Shown here: piece after piece, positions 37,153 to 45,953 of the stretch
Position numbering within the stretch: position 1 is the first letter of the stretch
Layout: each line of letters begins with the position of its first letter
DNA from: Lachnospiraceae bacterium
GTDB lineage: Bacteria > Bacillota > Clostridia > Lachnospirales > Lachnospiraceae
Length of the DNA stretch: 63,805 bases
Direction: 5' to 3'
Assembly (NCBI GenBank): GCA_015057435.1
Contig: SVEJ01000013.1
Coordinates: forward strand, 1 to 63,805
Notes under the pieces: model-generated
Seen by the model: only the letters and a program-made list of their open reading frames with translations
The model's database searches: none
What the model was told of the DNA's origin: nothing
Program-made: the position numbers and the translations under genes

Positions 37153-38889
37153 TTATAACATCTTATTAATCATAGCGAGTACATCCTCGCCCAATTCCTT
37201 TGAAAGCTTCTGCGCTTCCTCTAAGGAAGTACCCTTTACTCCGTAATAGAACTTTACCTTAGGCTCAGTACCGGATGGTCTTACACATAACCATGCTGAC
37301 TCACTCATATCGTAATAGATTACATTCGAGCTTGGAAGACCTGTCGGAGTTACTTCTCCTGTAGCAAGATTCTTGATTGTGTCTGCCTTGTAATCTCTTG
37401 CTGACAACACATCATACTTACCAATCTTAGCCGGTGTATTGTTACGAAGTGTCTCCATAATCTCTGAAATCTTAGCAAGACCTTCAATTCCCTTCAAGGA
37501 AACAGACTGGATTGCATCGATGCAGTATCCGTACTTATCATACATATCTACCATTGCATCCCATAGTGTCTTACCCTGACTCTTGAAATATGCAGCAGCT
37601 TCACAAAGTGCCATTGTTGCAACAATCGCATCTTTATCTCTTGCGTGTGTTCCGATCAGACATCCGTAACTTTCTTCAAATCCGAATAAGTATGTACCTT
37701 TGCCGGTTGTCTCAAAGTTCAAAATCTGCTGACCTATGTATTTGAATCCTGTAAGTACTTCGATCAACTGAACATTATGTCCCTTCGCAATCTCATCTGC
37801 CAGATTCGATGTAACGATTGTCTTAATCAATGCACCGTCTTCAGGAAGAGAACCATTCATCTCCTTCATCTGGCTGATTTCATAATCTGCCAACAGACAT
37901 CCTGACATATTACCTGTTAATGTAATATATTCGCCTGTCTTGCTATCTTTTACGTATACACCAAGTCTGTCCGCATCCGGATCTGTAGCAAGTACCAAGT
38001 CTGCATCCTTTTCCTTCGCAAGCTTAAGTGCAAGTGTAAATGCTTCCTCTGCCTCAGGGTTCGGATAACTAACTGTCGGAAATTCACCATCCGGCAATTC
38101 CTGCTCCGGTACAACATATACATTCTCAAAACCGATTTCTTTCAATACTCTTCTTGCAGGAATGTTACCCGTACCATGTAATGGTGTATATACAATCTTA
38201 ATATCTTTTCCGTATTTCTCAATACAGTCTTTGCGAATTACTAACTTCTTTAACTCTTCAATATAGACATCATCTACTTCTTTTCCGATTGTAACGTAAA
38301 GACCTTGACGAATCGCATCTTCTTTATCCATTGTCTTACATGTAGAAAGGTCTGCAATTGCCTTTACCTCGCCCATGATTCCACTATCATGCGGTGGTGT
38401 AATCTGCGCACCATCTTCCCAATATACCTTATATCCGTTATATTCCGGTGGGTTATGACTGGCTGTTACATTGATACCGGCAATACAACCAAGATGACGA
38501 ACTGCAAATGATAACTCCGGTGTCGGACGAAGTGATTCAAAACGATAAGCTTTGATTCCGTTCGCCGCAAGACAAAGTGCTGCCTCTTCAGAAAACTCAG
38601 GAGACATTCTACGTGAATCGTAAGCAATTACAACTCCCTTTTCTTCTCCACCCTGCTTCTTGATGTAGTTGGCAAGACCTTGTGTTGCACGACGTACAAC
38701 ATAGATATTCATACGGTTAATACCAGCGCCGATAATTCCTCTCAAGCCTGCAGTACCAAACTCAAGATCTGCGTAAAAACGTTCTTCAATCTCTTTTTCA
38801 TCACCGGCAATTGCTGCAAGTTCTTTTCTCGTCTCCTCATCAAAATACGGATTATTCATCCACTCTTCGTAAATCTGTTTGTAGTTCAT
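37153..38889 (-). CDS. Phospho-sugar mutase (alpha-phosphoglucomutase/phosphomannomutase family)
   Basis: A 578-residue enzyme of the PgcA type that interconverts hexose 1- and 6-phosphates. The active-site phosphoserine lies in NVTASHNPPEYNGYKVYW, the metal-binding loop in LATDPDADRLGVYV, the sugar-binding loop in FGFEESYGCLIG, and the phosphate-binding loop near RPSGTEPKVKFYY. All are intact. The product supplies glucose 1-phosphate for wall glycolipid and exopolysaccharide. It is 15 bp downstream of the PEGA lipoprotein gene, with a good AAAGGAG. Confidence 0.95.
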   Translation of the reverse strand: MNYKQIYEEWMNNPYFDEETRKELAAIAGDEKEIEERFYADLEFGTAGLRGIIGAGINRMNIYVVRRATQGLANYIKKQGGEEKGVVIAYDSRRMSPEFSEEAALCLAANGIKAYRFESLRPTPELSFAVRHLGCIAGINVTASHNPPEYNGYKVYWEDGAQITPPHDSGIMGEVKAIADLSTCKTMDKEDAIRQGLYVTIGKEVDDVYIEELKKLVIRKDCIEKYGKDIKIVYTPLHGTGNIPARRVLKEIGFENVYVVPEQELPDGEFPTVSYPNPEAEEAFTLALKLAKEKDADLVLATDPDADRLGVYVKDSKTGEYITLTGNMSGCLLADYEISQMKEMNGSLPEDGALIKTIVTSNLADEIAKGHNVQLIEVLTGFKYIGQQILNFETTGKGTYLFGFEESYGCLIGTHARDKDAIVATMALCEAAAYFKSQGKTLWDAMVDMYDKYGYCIDAIQSVSLKGIEGLAKISEIMETLRNNTPAKIGKYDVLSARDYKADTIKNLATGEVTPTGLPSSNVIYYDMSESAWLCVRPSGTEPKVKFYYGVKGTSLEEAQKLSKELGEDVLAMINKML

Positions 38890-38904
38890 AACAAACTCCT
38901 TTCA

Positions 38905-40347
38905 TCACTCTATTAAGCTGGATATTAAAACTAAGTTATCATAGCTTAGTGTTACATCTTTTCCATCGTCTTCAAAGTTTACCGTGTAACTTTTTGACAA
39001 ACAGCCCGTTTGGCTAAACGTTATTATATGACTTCCCGTCACTTTTGTAAAGGAAATCGGCGCAATTCCTAAATATTCTCCATCAAAATACACACTTGCT
39101 CCAATCGGTGCTGTTATAATTACTTTGTTCTTTGTTTTTTCTCCAATTGCAGTAGAGACATCCTTTACATCGGAATCCTTATCCTTTGTGGACTCTTCGG
39201 TTGTCGTTTCCTCTTTTTTGTCTTCTTTTGTTGTTCCGTCATTCGTTGTAGCCTCTGTCGTCTTATCTTTCTTTGTAGTACTTTCCGCCTTGGTCGTCGA
39301 ATCCTCTTTCTTGTCATCCTTTTCGTCCGACTTTTTCAGTTCATATTCCCGAATCTTATAAGCTGCATTCACAGTAAATGTTGCACTATAACTTTCATAC
39401 CCTTCAGCCATAATATGAATGACATGTTTGCCATACGTCAAATCAATCGAGCCCTCTGTGTTCACGCGCTTGCGATCAATATATACCTTCGCATTCGCAG
39501 GTGAAACATCAAACATAACCGAACCAATCTGTTTCGGCTCAATTGCAATATCCGCTAACGAAACATCTATCTCTTGATTCTTAACAACTTCCACTTTCTT
39601 TGTTCCGACATACTCATCCTTCGTAATACGCAGTTCATATGTTCCTTCACGAACCGTAAGAAGCATCTCCTCTGTAACCGGAACAATCACATCATAACCA
39701 ACCTCGACCATACCGCCAATATAGCCTGCATAATCGTGTAATCGAAGATATCCATGTCCCAACTCCACATAGATAGAACATATCCGATCACGATACATCC
39801 ACATAGTTAATTGGTCTTCCGAACAGATTTCATTCAAAGCAATCTCAACATTATCAGAAAATACCCGAACATCATCACTCATCTGATATGTCGTTCCGTT
39901 GATACGAACCTTATGTTCTACATAATCAAAAATGGCTCCGGACACATCATCCACTCTTGCAACACCTTCATCATCTGTCAGATAAAGCGATATCAATTTG
40001 TCCCGATTCGCGTCATACGTCACATCGACAACACTACCCAGCTTCACATCCGACATCAGAATCAGATCTCCGTATTGATTACGTACATCTGCACCGACCG
40101 AAAATGACAACTGATATTCCACTTCTCTTCCCAGTGTATAGATGCAAATTTCTCCATTCACCTCATCCAAATGAGAAACCACACCGAACAATTTCTCTTC
40201 TTGCTCCGGTTCAATCTCATCATCATAGGTAGGCGCAACCACCGGCTCATTACATCCGGTAACACCTATCATAAAAATACACATGACAAAAAGTAGAACA
40301 TGCTGCAATCGATTTATCTGTTTTTGCAATGTCTTTTGTATCTTCAT
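38905..40347 (-). CDS. PEGA-domain lipoprotein
   Basis: A 480-residue surface lipoprotein. The signal ends in lipobox VTGC (about residue 32). The first half is beta-rich and unassigned. It is followed by one PEGA domain (about 270-340, GSVMFDVSPANAKVYIDRKR), a Thr/Lys/Glu-rich linker of about 70 residues, and a second PEGA domain near the C terminus (VIITAPIGASVYFDGEYLG). PEGA repeats occur in many surface proteins and are thought to mediate envelope contacts. Co-transcription with the phosphosugar mutase is likely from the 15-bp gap. A TATAAT-like -10 box lies at 40406-40411. Confidence 0.88.
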   Translation of the reverse strand: MKIQKTLQKQINRLQHVLLFVMCIFMIGVTGCNEPVVAPTYDDEIEPEQEEKLFGVVSHLDEVNGEICIYTLGREVEYQLSFSVGADVRNQYGDLILMSDVKLGSVVDVTYDANRDKLISLYLTDDEGVARVDDVSGAIFDYVEHKVRINGTTYQMSDDVRVFSDNVEIALNEICSEDQLTMWMYRDRICSIYVELGHGYLRLHDYAGYIGGMVEVGYDVIVPVTEEMLLTVREGTYELRITKDEYVGTKKVEVVKNQEIDVSLADIAIEPKQIGSVMFDVSPANAKVYIDRKRVNTEGSIDLTYGKHVIHIMAEGYESYSATFTVNAAYKIREYELKKSDEKDDKKEDSTTKAESTTKKDKTTEATTNDGTTKEDKKEETTTEESTKDKDSDVKDVSTAIGEKTKNKVIITAPIGASVYFDGEYLGIAPISFTKVTGSHIITFSQTGCLSKSYTVNFEDDGKDVTLSYDNLVLISSLIE

Positions 40348-40418
40348 AATTCATCCTCTAATCATATATCTTCTAACGACGCCAATATCGCCGTATCACT
40401 TTTGAATTATACCGAACT

Positions 40419-41636
40419 TCAGCACAAATGAAAAGCATAATATTGTTCTAACATTTCATTTTTTTCCTTTTCCTGTTCAATTAACATGAGAAGTTTTTCC
40501 AAGTATTTCGGAGATAAAAATGCTTTATTACTATTGTAATATCCATTCGCAATCTTCCAAAACTTTTCCGGATACGAAAACAGAATATACATGTAGCGAT
40601 AGTCGTTTTTATCAAGCGCAATCTTTTTACTATATGCACCTAATATCAACTCAAGCATCTCATAGTCAAAATGATTCTTTTCCATCGCCTTTCTCGTAAA
40701 CTGATATAGGTCATCCAATTGATTGCCTCTTGTAAACTTTTCAAAATGAACGACCGAAACCTGTTTACCATCCATAAGCACATTGTGCTGATTGTAGTTA
40801 CCGTGACATACGCCATAATGTAAAGGCATTTCACTTTTCCCGGAATGGTCCTGTGTATTTTTCTCATCAAGGAGTGTTTTTTCGCAATTGAGTCCCATCT
40901 CATAATAATCATCAAACGTCTTTAAAAACAACTCTTCGAATTGATTCTTACGTTTTACTTTCTTTACATACTTTTTGATCTTCCCAAGCTCTCTGTTCTT
41001 CCTATACAAGTTTTTTCTCATTCTGTCCATTTCGTTCTCACATGCAATCACTTCCTGTTTGGCAGCTGTTCCTCTTTCTTCCTTACAATCCATACACTCC
41101 GGTGTTTCCATTTCTTTTATGAATTCTTTGATTCCTGCCGGCGTCATTGCATATATTCGAGCAAGATTATCAAGTTCGGTCCCTTCTCGTAATGCTTCTT
41201 TTATCTCCTTATATTGATTCTGTCTCTTTTCGTTCTTGGTTCGTTCCCATTCTGCATCAAAGACACTTGACACACGTTGCCCTGCAAGATGCAAGTCCGC
41301 CAGCTTTTCCACTGCCAAGATCATATCAGCGAGATTATGCATATCACATTCTTCTCCTGCAAAATATTTTTTCAACACAAAAGGTTGATGATATCTGTCA
41401 TATGTAAGCAAGTCTCCTTCTTTATTGAGAAGGAGCATATCAATATCACCAAAACCTTCCTGCTCAAAAAGTGTTTTTAATACGTATTCCGCTTCCAAGC
41501 GTCCAATACTACCCCTGAACGGTTCCACTATAAAAACTCCCTCTTTTGCATCGATAATAGTAGCACCTCTCCCCCTTTTTGTAGCAAGCACTTCTATATC
41601 ATATTTTTCATACACATCAGCCATCTTGTCAGCCAT
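40419..41636 (-). CDS. CotS-like spore-coat/aminoglycoside-phosphotransferase-fold protein, probable pseudokinase
   Basis: A 405-residue protein whose start (VLATKRGRGATIIDAKEGVF) and C-terminal lobe match the CotS/YutH-type kinase fold. The catalytic-loop equivalent reads CHGNYNQHNVL, with Asn where active kinases have the catalytic Asp. The metal-binding DFD/DFE site reads VVHFEKF, with His for Asp. Both acidic residues are therefore lost, arguing for a structural role, as in spore-coat assembly. A long charged coiled-coil insert (about residues 130-260) precedes the catalytic lobe. GAGGGG supports the start. Confidence 0.8.
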   Translation of the reverse strand: MADKMADVYEKYDIEVLATKRGRGATIIDAKEGVFIVEPFRGSIGRLEAEYVLKTLFEQEGFGDIDMLLLNKEGDLLTYDRYHQPFVLKKYFAGEECDMHNLADMILAVEKLADLHLAGQRVSSVFDAEWERTKNEKRQNQYKEIKEALREGTELDNLARIYAMTPAGIKEFIKEMETPECMDCKEERGTAAKQEVIACENEMDRMRKNLYRKNRELGKIKKYVKKVKRKNQFEELFLKTFDDYYEMGLNCEKTLLDEKNTQDHSGKSEMPLHYGVCHGNYNQHNVLMDGKQVSVVHFEKFTRGNQLDDLYQFTRKAMEKNHFDYEMLELILGAYSKKIALDKNDYRYMYILFSYPEKFWKIANGYYNSNKAFLSPKYLEKLLMLIEQEKEKNEMLEQYYAFHLC

Positions 41637-41716
41637 AAAAATACCCCTCTTTCACACGATTCCAAATCGACTGCATCAGCAGTCACCTTCTTCATAGTAT
41701 GACAGAGGGGATACAT

Positions 41717-43051
41717 TTATGATATTTTTCCTTTTACAATTTCGCTTAAGGTTTCCACTGTATTCAAGCCCGGTTCATCCAAAACCGCCTCTAAGAGATA
41801 TTGCAGCATCTCACCCATATCCTTTCCGGGCTTCATACCAAGTGCAATCAAGTCTTTGCCATCAATCGCTAAGTCTTTTACAGAAAGACATTGCTGCTTA
41901 CTTATTATCTCTTCATAATATCCTTGCAACACCGCAAGACTTTCTAACTTTTCTCCTCTCATATAATCACTTTGTGCGAGTGTATCCGCCCTCTTAAGCG
42001 ACATATAATCATCAAACAGGTCCGCACCCATCTTACTAAGCGATTTTCTGAAGGAACGAAGGGATGGCGTCTCACCGATTCCGTAATCGTGCCACTGCAC
42101 AAGCTTCTTTATCTTTGCAATCGTTACGTTATCGAACTTCAACCGTCGCAGAATCTGATTAGCCATGTCCATACCAACAACATTGTGTCGGTAAAAATGA
42201 TCCCCCGTTTCGTCCGTTGTCTTCGTAACCGGCTTGGCCACATCATGCAAAAGTGCAGCCCAACGAAGTGCCTCTGTTGACGGAACTACTTGAACTACTC
42301 TGAGGGTATGCTCTCCCACATTGTACATGTGATGCTTGTTATTCTGTTCTGTCTCCATCATGGCATCGAATTCTGGCAATACAATCTTTGTCACCCCAAG
42401 CTCATACGCTGTACGTAGCCGTTCTGGATGTCTGGATGTCAACAGCTTGGTTAATTCTACGTGGATTCTTTCTGCACTGATATCCTTTAAGAATACTGCC
42501 TGATTACGAATGGCTTCTTGAGTCTTTTCATCAATGGAAAAATCCAGCTGTGCTGAAAAACGAAGGGCACGAAGGATTCGTAACGCATCCTCATCGAAAC
42601 GTTCCTTTGGCTCTCCCACGCAACGAATCACTTTCTTTTCCAAATCTTCCATTCCGCCAAAATGGTCGATGACTCCTTCTGTCTCATTGTAAGCCATCGC
42701 ATTGATAGTAAAATCCCTGCGTTTCATATCTTCTATCAGACTTGCAGTAAATGTTACCGAGGTCGGTCTTCTGTGATCCTCATACTTCCCATCCACACGG
42801 TAGGTTGTCACCTCGTATCCTTCCTTATCGAACATCACCGTTACCGTTCCATGCTCAATTCCTGTATCAATGGTTCTGCGAAACAATGCTTTCACTTCTT
42901 CCGGTTTGGCAGATGTAGTAATATCCCAATCACCCGGAACTCTTCCAAGAATGGCATCACGAACACAGCCGCCTACAATATAAGCTTCGTAGCCTGCATC
43001 TTGCAATGTATGGATAATCCGATTCGCATTTTCCGGCATAACAATCTTCAT
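41717..43051 (-). CDS. CCA tRNA nucleotidyltransferase with HD domain
   Basis: About 444 residues. The class II nucleotidyltransferase core starts AYIVGGCVRDAILG and has the DWDITTSAKPEEV metal-binding motif, with RRDFTINAMAYN downstream. An RNA-binding helical region (RFDEDALRILRALRFSAQL) is followed by an HD phosphohydrolase domain (AALLHDVAKP). It adds or repairs the 3' CCA of tRNAs. GGGAG selects the start at 43051 rather than 43075. A TATAAT box lies at 43132-43137 just upstream, so it probably has its own promoter. Confidence 0.95.
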   Translation of the reverse strand: MKIVMPENANRIIHTLQDAGYEAYIVGGCVRDAILGRVPGDWDITTSAKPEEVKALFRRTIDTGIEHGTVTVMFDKEGYEVTTYRVDGKYEDHRRPTSVTFTASLIEDMKRRDFTINAMAYNETEGVIDHFGGMEDLEKKVIRCVGEPKERFDEDALRILRALRFSAQLDFSIDEKTQEAIRNQAVFLKDISAERIHVELTKLLTSRHPERLRTAYELGVTKIVLPEFDAMMETEQNNKHHMYNVGEHTLRVVQVVPSTEALRWAALLHDVAKPVTKTTDETGDHFYRHNVVGMDMANQILRRLKFDNVTIAKIKKLVQWHDYGIGETPSLRSFRKSLSKMGADLFDDYMSLKRADTLAQSDYMRGEKLESLAVLQGYYEEIISKQQCLSVKDLAIDGKDLIALGMKPGKDMGEMLQYLLEAVLDEPGLNTVETLSEIVKGKIS

Positions 43052-43154
43052 ATATATCAACTCCCTTTCGCACATAGATGAAATCTTATCTGCGATTGTT
43101 CTTCATAATAATCTTTACGTTTCCATCGGTCATTATACCACGAGAAAAAAGAAA

Positions 43155-43186
43155 AAGGCAATGCTACCAATGGTTTACATTGCCTT
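43155..43186 (-). terminator. Rho-independent terminator after the ABC membrane-protein genes
   Basis: A 9-bp stem (AAGGCAATG, 43155-43163 with 43178-43186). On the minus strand it is followed by a T-rich tract. It lies just past the stop at 43193. Confidence 0.85.
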
Positions 43187-43192
43187 CCACCT

Positions 43193-43852
43193 TTAGGACT
43201 GCTCCATACGAAGCTTCGCTCCCATTGCCCACCTCGACATACTCTTTCGATAGAGAATTCTTCGAATCACATGTCCTAGCACAATTCCCATTGCAACTTC
43301 TGCAAGGAATACAATAACCGCAAATGCTGTTTTACCGGCAAGCACCCCGTCACAGGCTGCCGTAAATGCGCCCCCTGCAATATTCATCACAGAGAAAAAG
43401 GACACAAGGAAAATTAACATTCCAACCCACATCATCTTAAAGGACATACACATATAGCAGTACAAAATGATGACCATCCAACCACCAATCACCAGATTCG
43501 TCTCCATGGAAGGTCCCTCTTGCGACAGGTTTCTAGTCAAAAATGCCGTAATAATTGTAGCTGCAGACGCAATAATTCCACCCATCACATTTAAAATATC
43601 AATATAGCGAAGTTCTACTTTTCTACGCTTTGGTGACGCTCCTACAAAATCTGAATAAAGGGCCATATACATCGATTGTATAACAAACAATATAGCCAGG
43701 AAGAAATATACCACACTAAAAGCAAATGCTTCATGACCGATTAACGAAAAGGCAACCCCCAGCAAGAAAAAAAACACCGCACAGACGATATTCGTCTTAA
43801 TCTGATATCCATATTTCAGCAATTTAAAGCAATTTTTTATATCCTTCATCAT
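43193..43852 (-). CDS. Membrane protein of an ABC transporter locus
   Basis: A 219-residue protein with about six predicted membrane helices (for example FFFLLGVAFSLIGHEAFAF and VVYFFLAILFVIQSMYMAL). I recognise no specific family, but size, topology and position after an ABC ATPase gene and another membrane gene mark it as a permease-like subunit. It overlaps the upstream gene by 29 bp, implying coupling. Methionine codons at 43852 and 43849 are both possible starts behind GAGGG. Confidence 0.75.
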   Translation of the reverse strand: MMKDIKNCFKLLKYGYQIKTNIVCAVFFFLLGVAFSLIGHEAFAFSVVYFFLAILFVIQSMYMALYSDFVGASPKRRKVELRYIDILNVMGGIIASAATIITAFLTRNLSQEGPSMETNLVIGGWMVIILYCYMCMSFKMMWVGMLIFLVSFFSVMNIAGGAFTAACDGVLAGKTAFAVIVFLAEVAMGIVLGHVIRRILYRKSMSRWAMGAKLRMEQS

Positions 43853-44534
43853 AGAAGCTCTCCCTCACTTTCTTTACCAACACTTTACGACTAATCACCA
43901 TAATGATAGCCAATAGGATTCCAGTCACGCCTACAGAAACAGCAGATGCGAATTCCATTATCGCCATAGCCAAGATACAAGCTATTGCAGACATTAGATA
44001 TAGTATTAACAAGTTCACCAAAATATTTTTCGATCTGCGGGTAATCAACATTCCAACTTCCACAGATAATATGACAATCACGCCACTCTGCACATAAATC
44101 CATGCCGAAGGGTGACTTACAACCTGCCCATTGATTTCAAGAATGGTTTCACCTGCATCCTTTTCACAGGCCATTTTCGTAATCCAATACAAACTTGCCA
44201 TAATCACACTTGTTGTAAATAATCTTCTTATCCCATCAAAAAGCAACGCCTGCTGTAACAAATGAACACCTCTGCCGGAAGACTTCACATACTCTAACGC
44301 CTTATAATCCTTTGCACCGACACCGTGGAACATATAGGTATCTAGCAAATATTCTACGGTAACAATACCTGATGCGCTAAGCATCAGATTCATCATCATC
44401 CCCGTAAGCAATGTCATTTTTGAAAGCCACGCACATAGAACTATCATGATAACCGGATACAAAATATAAGTAAACAACATCCAAAATTTCCGTGGAAAGA
44501 ACACGTTATACATTCGAATGGTACGGATCATATC
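43824..44534 (-). CDS. ABC transporter permease-like membrane protein
   Basis: About 236 residues with about six hydrophobic segments (MLFTYILYPVIMIVLCAWLS near the start, SVGVTGILLAIIMVISRKVL near the end). No signature motif is visible, and function is inferred from the adjoining ATPase gene. GGAGG 7 nt upstream marks the start at 44534, just after the ATPase stop at 44546; the longer open frame to 44597 overlaps the ATPase gene and is not favoured. Confidence 0.78.
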   Translation of the reverse strand, partial: DMIRTIRMYNVFFPRKFWMLFTYILYPVIMIVLCAWLSKMTLLTGMMMNLMLSASGIVTVEYLLDTYMFHGVGAKDYKALEYVKSSGRGVHLLQQALLFDGIRRLFTTSVIMASLYWITKMACEKDAGETILEINGQVVSHPSAWIYVQSGVIVILSVEVGMLITRRSKNILVNLLILYLMSAIACILAMAIMEFASAVSVGVTGILLAIIMVISRKVLVKKVRESFYDEGYKKLL

Positions 44535-44545
44535 TTTCACCTCCA

Positions 44546-45433
44546 CTATTTTTGTGATTTCTTTAATTTCGAATACTGCTTCATCACTGCCACACAAATC
44601 TGGGATAAGTTTGGTGTTTCCGTAAGCACATCAAATCCAGCCAATTGATCCAATTTTTCAGAAAGACACAAACCCTCACAGCCATAGGAATTTTTTTGAA
44701 ATCCTATTAGGATACTTTGTAACTTGTCTGCATCTTCCTTTTCACCTTTCACAAGAATGTATTTCTCCTTTAAGTCCTCCACAAAACCCTGTTCTACAAT
44801 TTGCCCGTGCTCCATAATCATGGCATAGTCTGTAACATTTTCCATGTCCGATACGTTATGAGTAGAGAAGAACACGGTCTTATCTCCATTGCCCTCATCA
44901 ATATAATTACGAATCATGGCGCAAAGCTCATCACGCATTAATGGATCAAGTGGGGATGCCGGCTCATCTAACAATAACAAATTGGTCTCTCTTGCAAACA
45001 CACCAGCAAGCATGGTCTTCATCTTCATACCATCAGAAAGCTTGCTAATACTTTTATTCTTGCTCTCCCAGATGCCCAAGTCTTTGCAAAGCATCTCATA
45101 TTTTTCCTTATCAAAATGTTCAAATAACAGCTCATTTAATTCAGCAACTGCTTCCATGGTCCAGTGTGGCAAAAAATAATTGCTTGCCGACACATAACCA
45201 TTACGCTCTCTCACCTCTTCATCTGAAAAAGAACCGTCATAATAGGTAATGTCACCCTTATAATCCAATCTTACTCCTGCAAGAATATTCATTAATGTAC
45301 TCTTACCTGCACCATTTTCACCGATCAGAGCTGTTGCGAACCCTTCCGGAATCTGCAGTTCCGGAAGATTTAATTCAAACCCCTTAAAACGTTTTTTCAC
45401 ATCTTTCATTGTAACAACTGATTGTGTTTCCAT
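44546..45433 (-). CDS. ABC transporter ATP-binding protein (YtrB-like)
   Basis: About 295 residues. Walker A is GENGAGKST (about residue 38), the signature is the weak form ISKLSDGMKMKTMLA rather than LSGGQ, and Walker B is LLLLDEPASPLDP with the switch His in FSTHNVSD. The C-terminal extension (about 80 residues) is common in YtrB-type exporters. It follows a GntR regulator gene, the same order as the Bacillus ytr operon. Its start, ATG 45433, is behind AGGAAATGCGT, the last member of an unusual repeat array. Confidence 0.9.
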   Translation of the reverse strand: METQSVVTMKDVKKRFKGFELNLPELQIPEGFATALIGENGAGKSTLMNILAGVRLDYKGDITYYDGSFSDEEVRERNGYVSASNYFLPHWTMEAVAELNELLFEHFDKEKYEMLCKDLGIWESKNKSISKLSDGMKMKTMLAGVFARETNLLLLDEPASPLDPLMRDELCAMIRNYIDEGNGDKTVFFSTHNVSDMENVTDYAMIMEHGQIVEQGFVEDLKEKYILVKGEKEDADKLQSILIGFQKNSYGCEGLCLSEKLDQLAGFDVLTETPNLSQICVAVMKQYSKLKKSQK

Positions 45434-45454
45434 ACGCATTTCCTTTCTTATCTT

Positions 45455-45549
45455 AACTTTCCTATTTCAACTTCCCTATTCCAACTTTTCCTAATTCCAA
45501 CTTTTCCTATTGCAACATTTCCTATTACAACTTCTCTACCAACATTTCC
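45455..45549 (-). repeat. Degenerate 12-16 bp tandem repeats between regulator and ATPase genes
   Basis: Six or seven units starting at 45455, 45469, 45483, 45499, 45514, 45529 and 45541 follow the pattern AACTTTTCCTATTNC (plus strand), with drift in length (14, 14, 16, 15, 15, 12). Read on the minus strand most units contain a Shine-Dalgarno-like AGGAAA, often followed by ATG or TTG. The array fills the gap from the GntR stop to just before the real ribosome binding site of the ABC gene. Confidence 0.85.
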
Positions 45550-45927
45550 TTACATTTGTTCCTGTGCATCTAGCAATATCTGCAAGGTGCCTACCAGCTC
45601 ACTGTCTGACACACCGGCAATTCTTGCCGCAGATATGGCATTGGTCAGATGCTCCTCCATCTTTCGCATGTGTTGTTCTTTTAACATCTCGCTATCCTGC
45701 GCATTGACGTAATATCCCTTTCCCTGCACTGCCGTAACAAGCCCCTGCTGTTCCAATTCTTCATAGGCCTTCATCGTGGTAATCACGCTAATTCGCAAGT
45801 CTTTTGCCAGTCCTCGAATAGACGGAAGATATTCTCCCTGTTTCATCTTGCCGGCCAAGATATCTGCCTTAAACTGTTCTGCTATCTGTTGGTAAATGGG
45901 CATTCCTGAATTCTGTAATATTTTCAT
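45550..45927 (-). CDS. GntR-family regulator, YtrA type
   Basis: A 125-residue short GntR protein: a winged helix-turn-helix (residues about 10-75, PIYQQIAEQFKADILAGKMK then LPSIRGLAKDLRISVITTMK and VQGKGYYV) plus a short helical dimerisation tail. The absence of a large effector domain is the YtrA hallmark; these usually repress adjacent ABC transporter operons. It sits 26 bp downstream of the DUF4003-like gene and upstream of the ABC genes, suggesting autoregulation of the operon from the promoter near 47035. Confidence 0.92.
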   Translation of the reverse strand: MKILQNSGMPIYQQIAEQFKADILAGKMKQGEYLPSIRGLAKDLRISVITTMKAYEELEQQGLVTAVQGKGYYVNAQDSEMLKEQHMRKMEEHLTNAISAARIAGVSDSELVGTLQILLDAQEQM

Positions 45928-45953
45928 TCTTTCACCTACCTATTGTACTCTCA

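Noticed and set aside
41669-41684. GACTGC-ATCA-GCAGTC hairpin before the CotS-like gene as a terminator of the CCA enzyme transcript
   Set aside because: It is short (6 bp) and lacks a T-run on either strand; it may be chance.
44534-44597. Extended N terminus of the ABC permease-like protein from 44597
   Set aside because: It would overlap the ATPase gene by 52 bp and has no ribosome binding site, whereas GGAGG precedes 44534.
45455-45549. Possible CRISPR array
   Set aside because: Units are 12-16 bp, degenerate, and directly abut with no unique spacers; no cas genes nearby.
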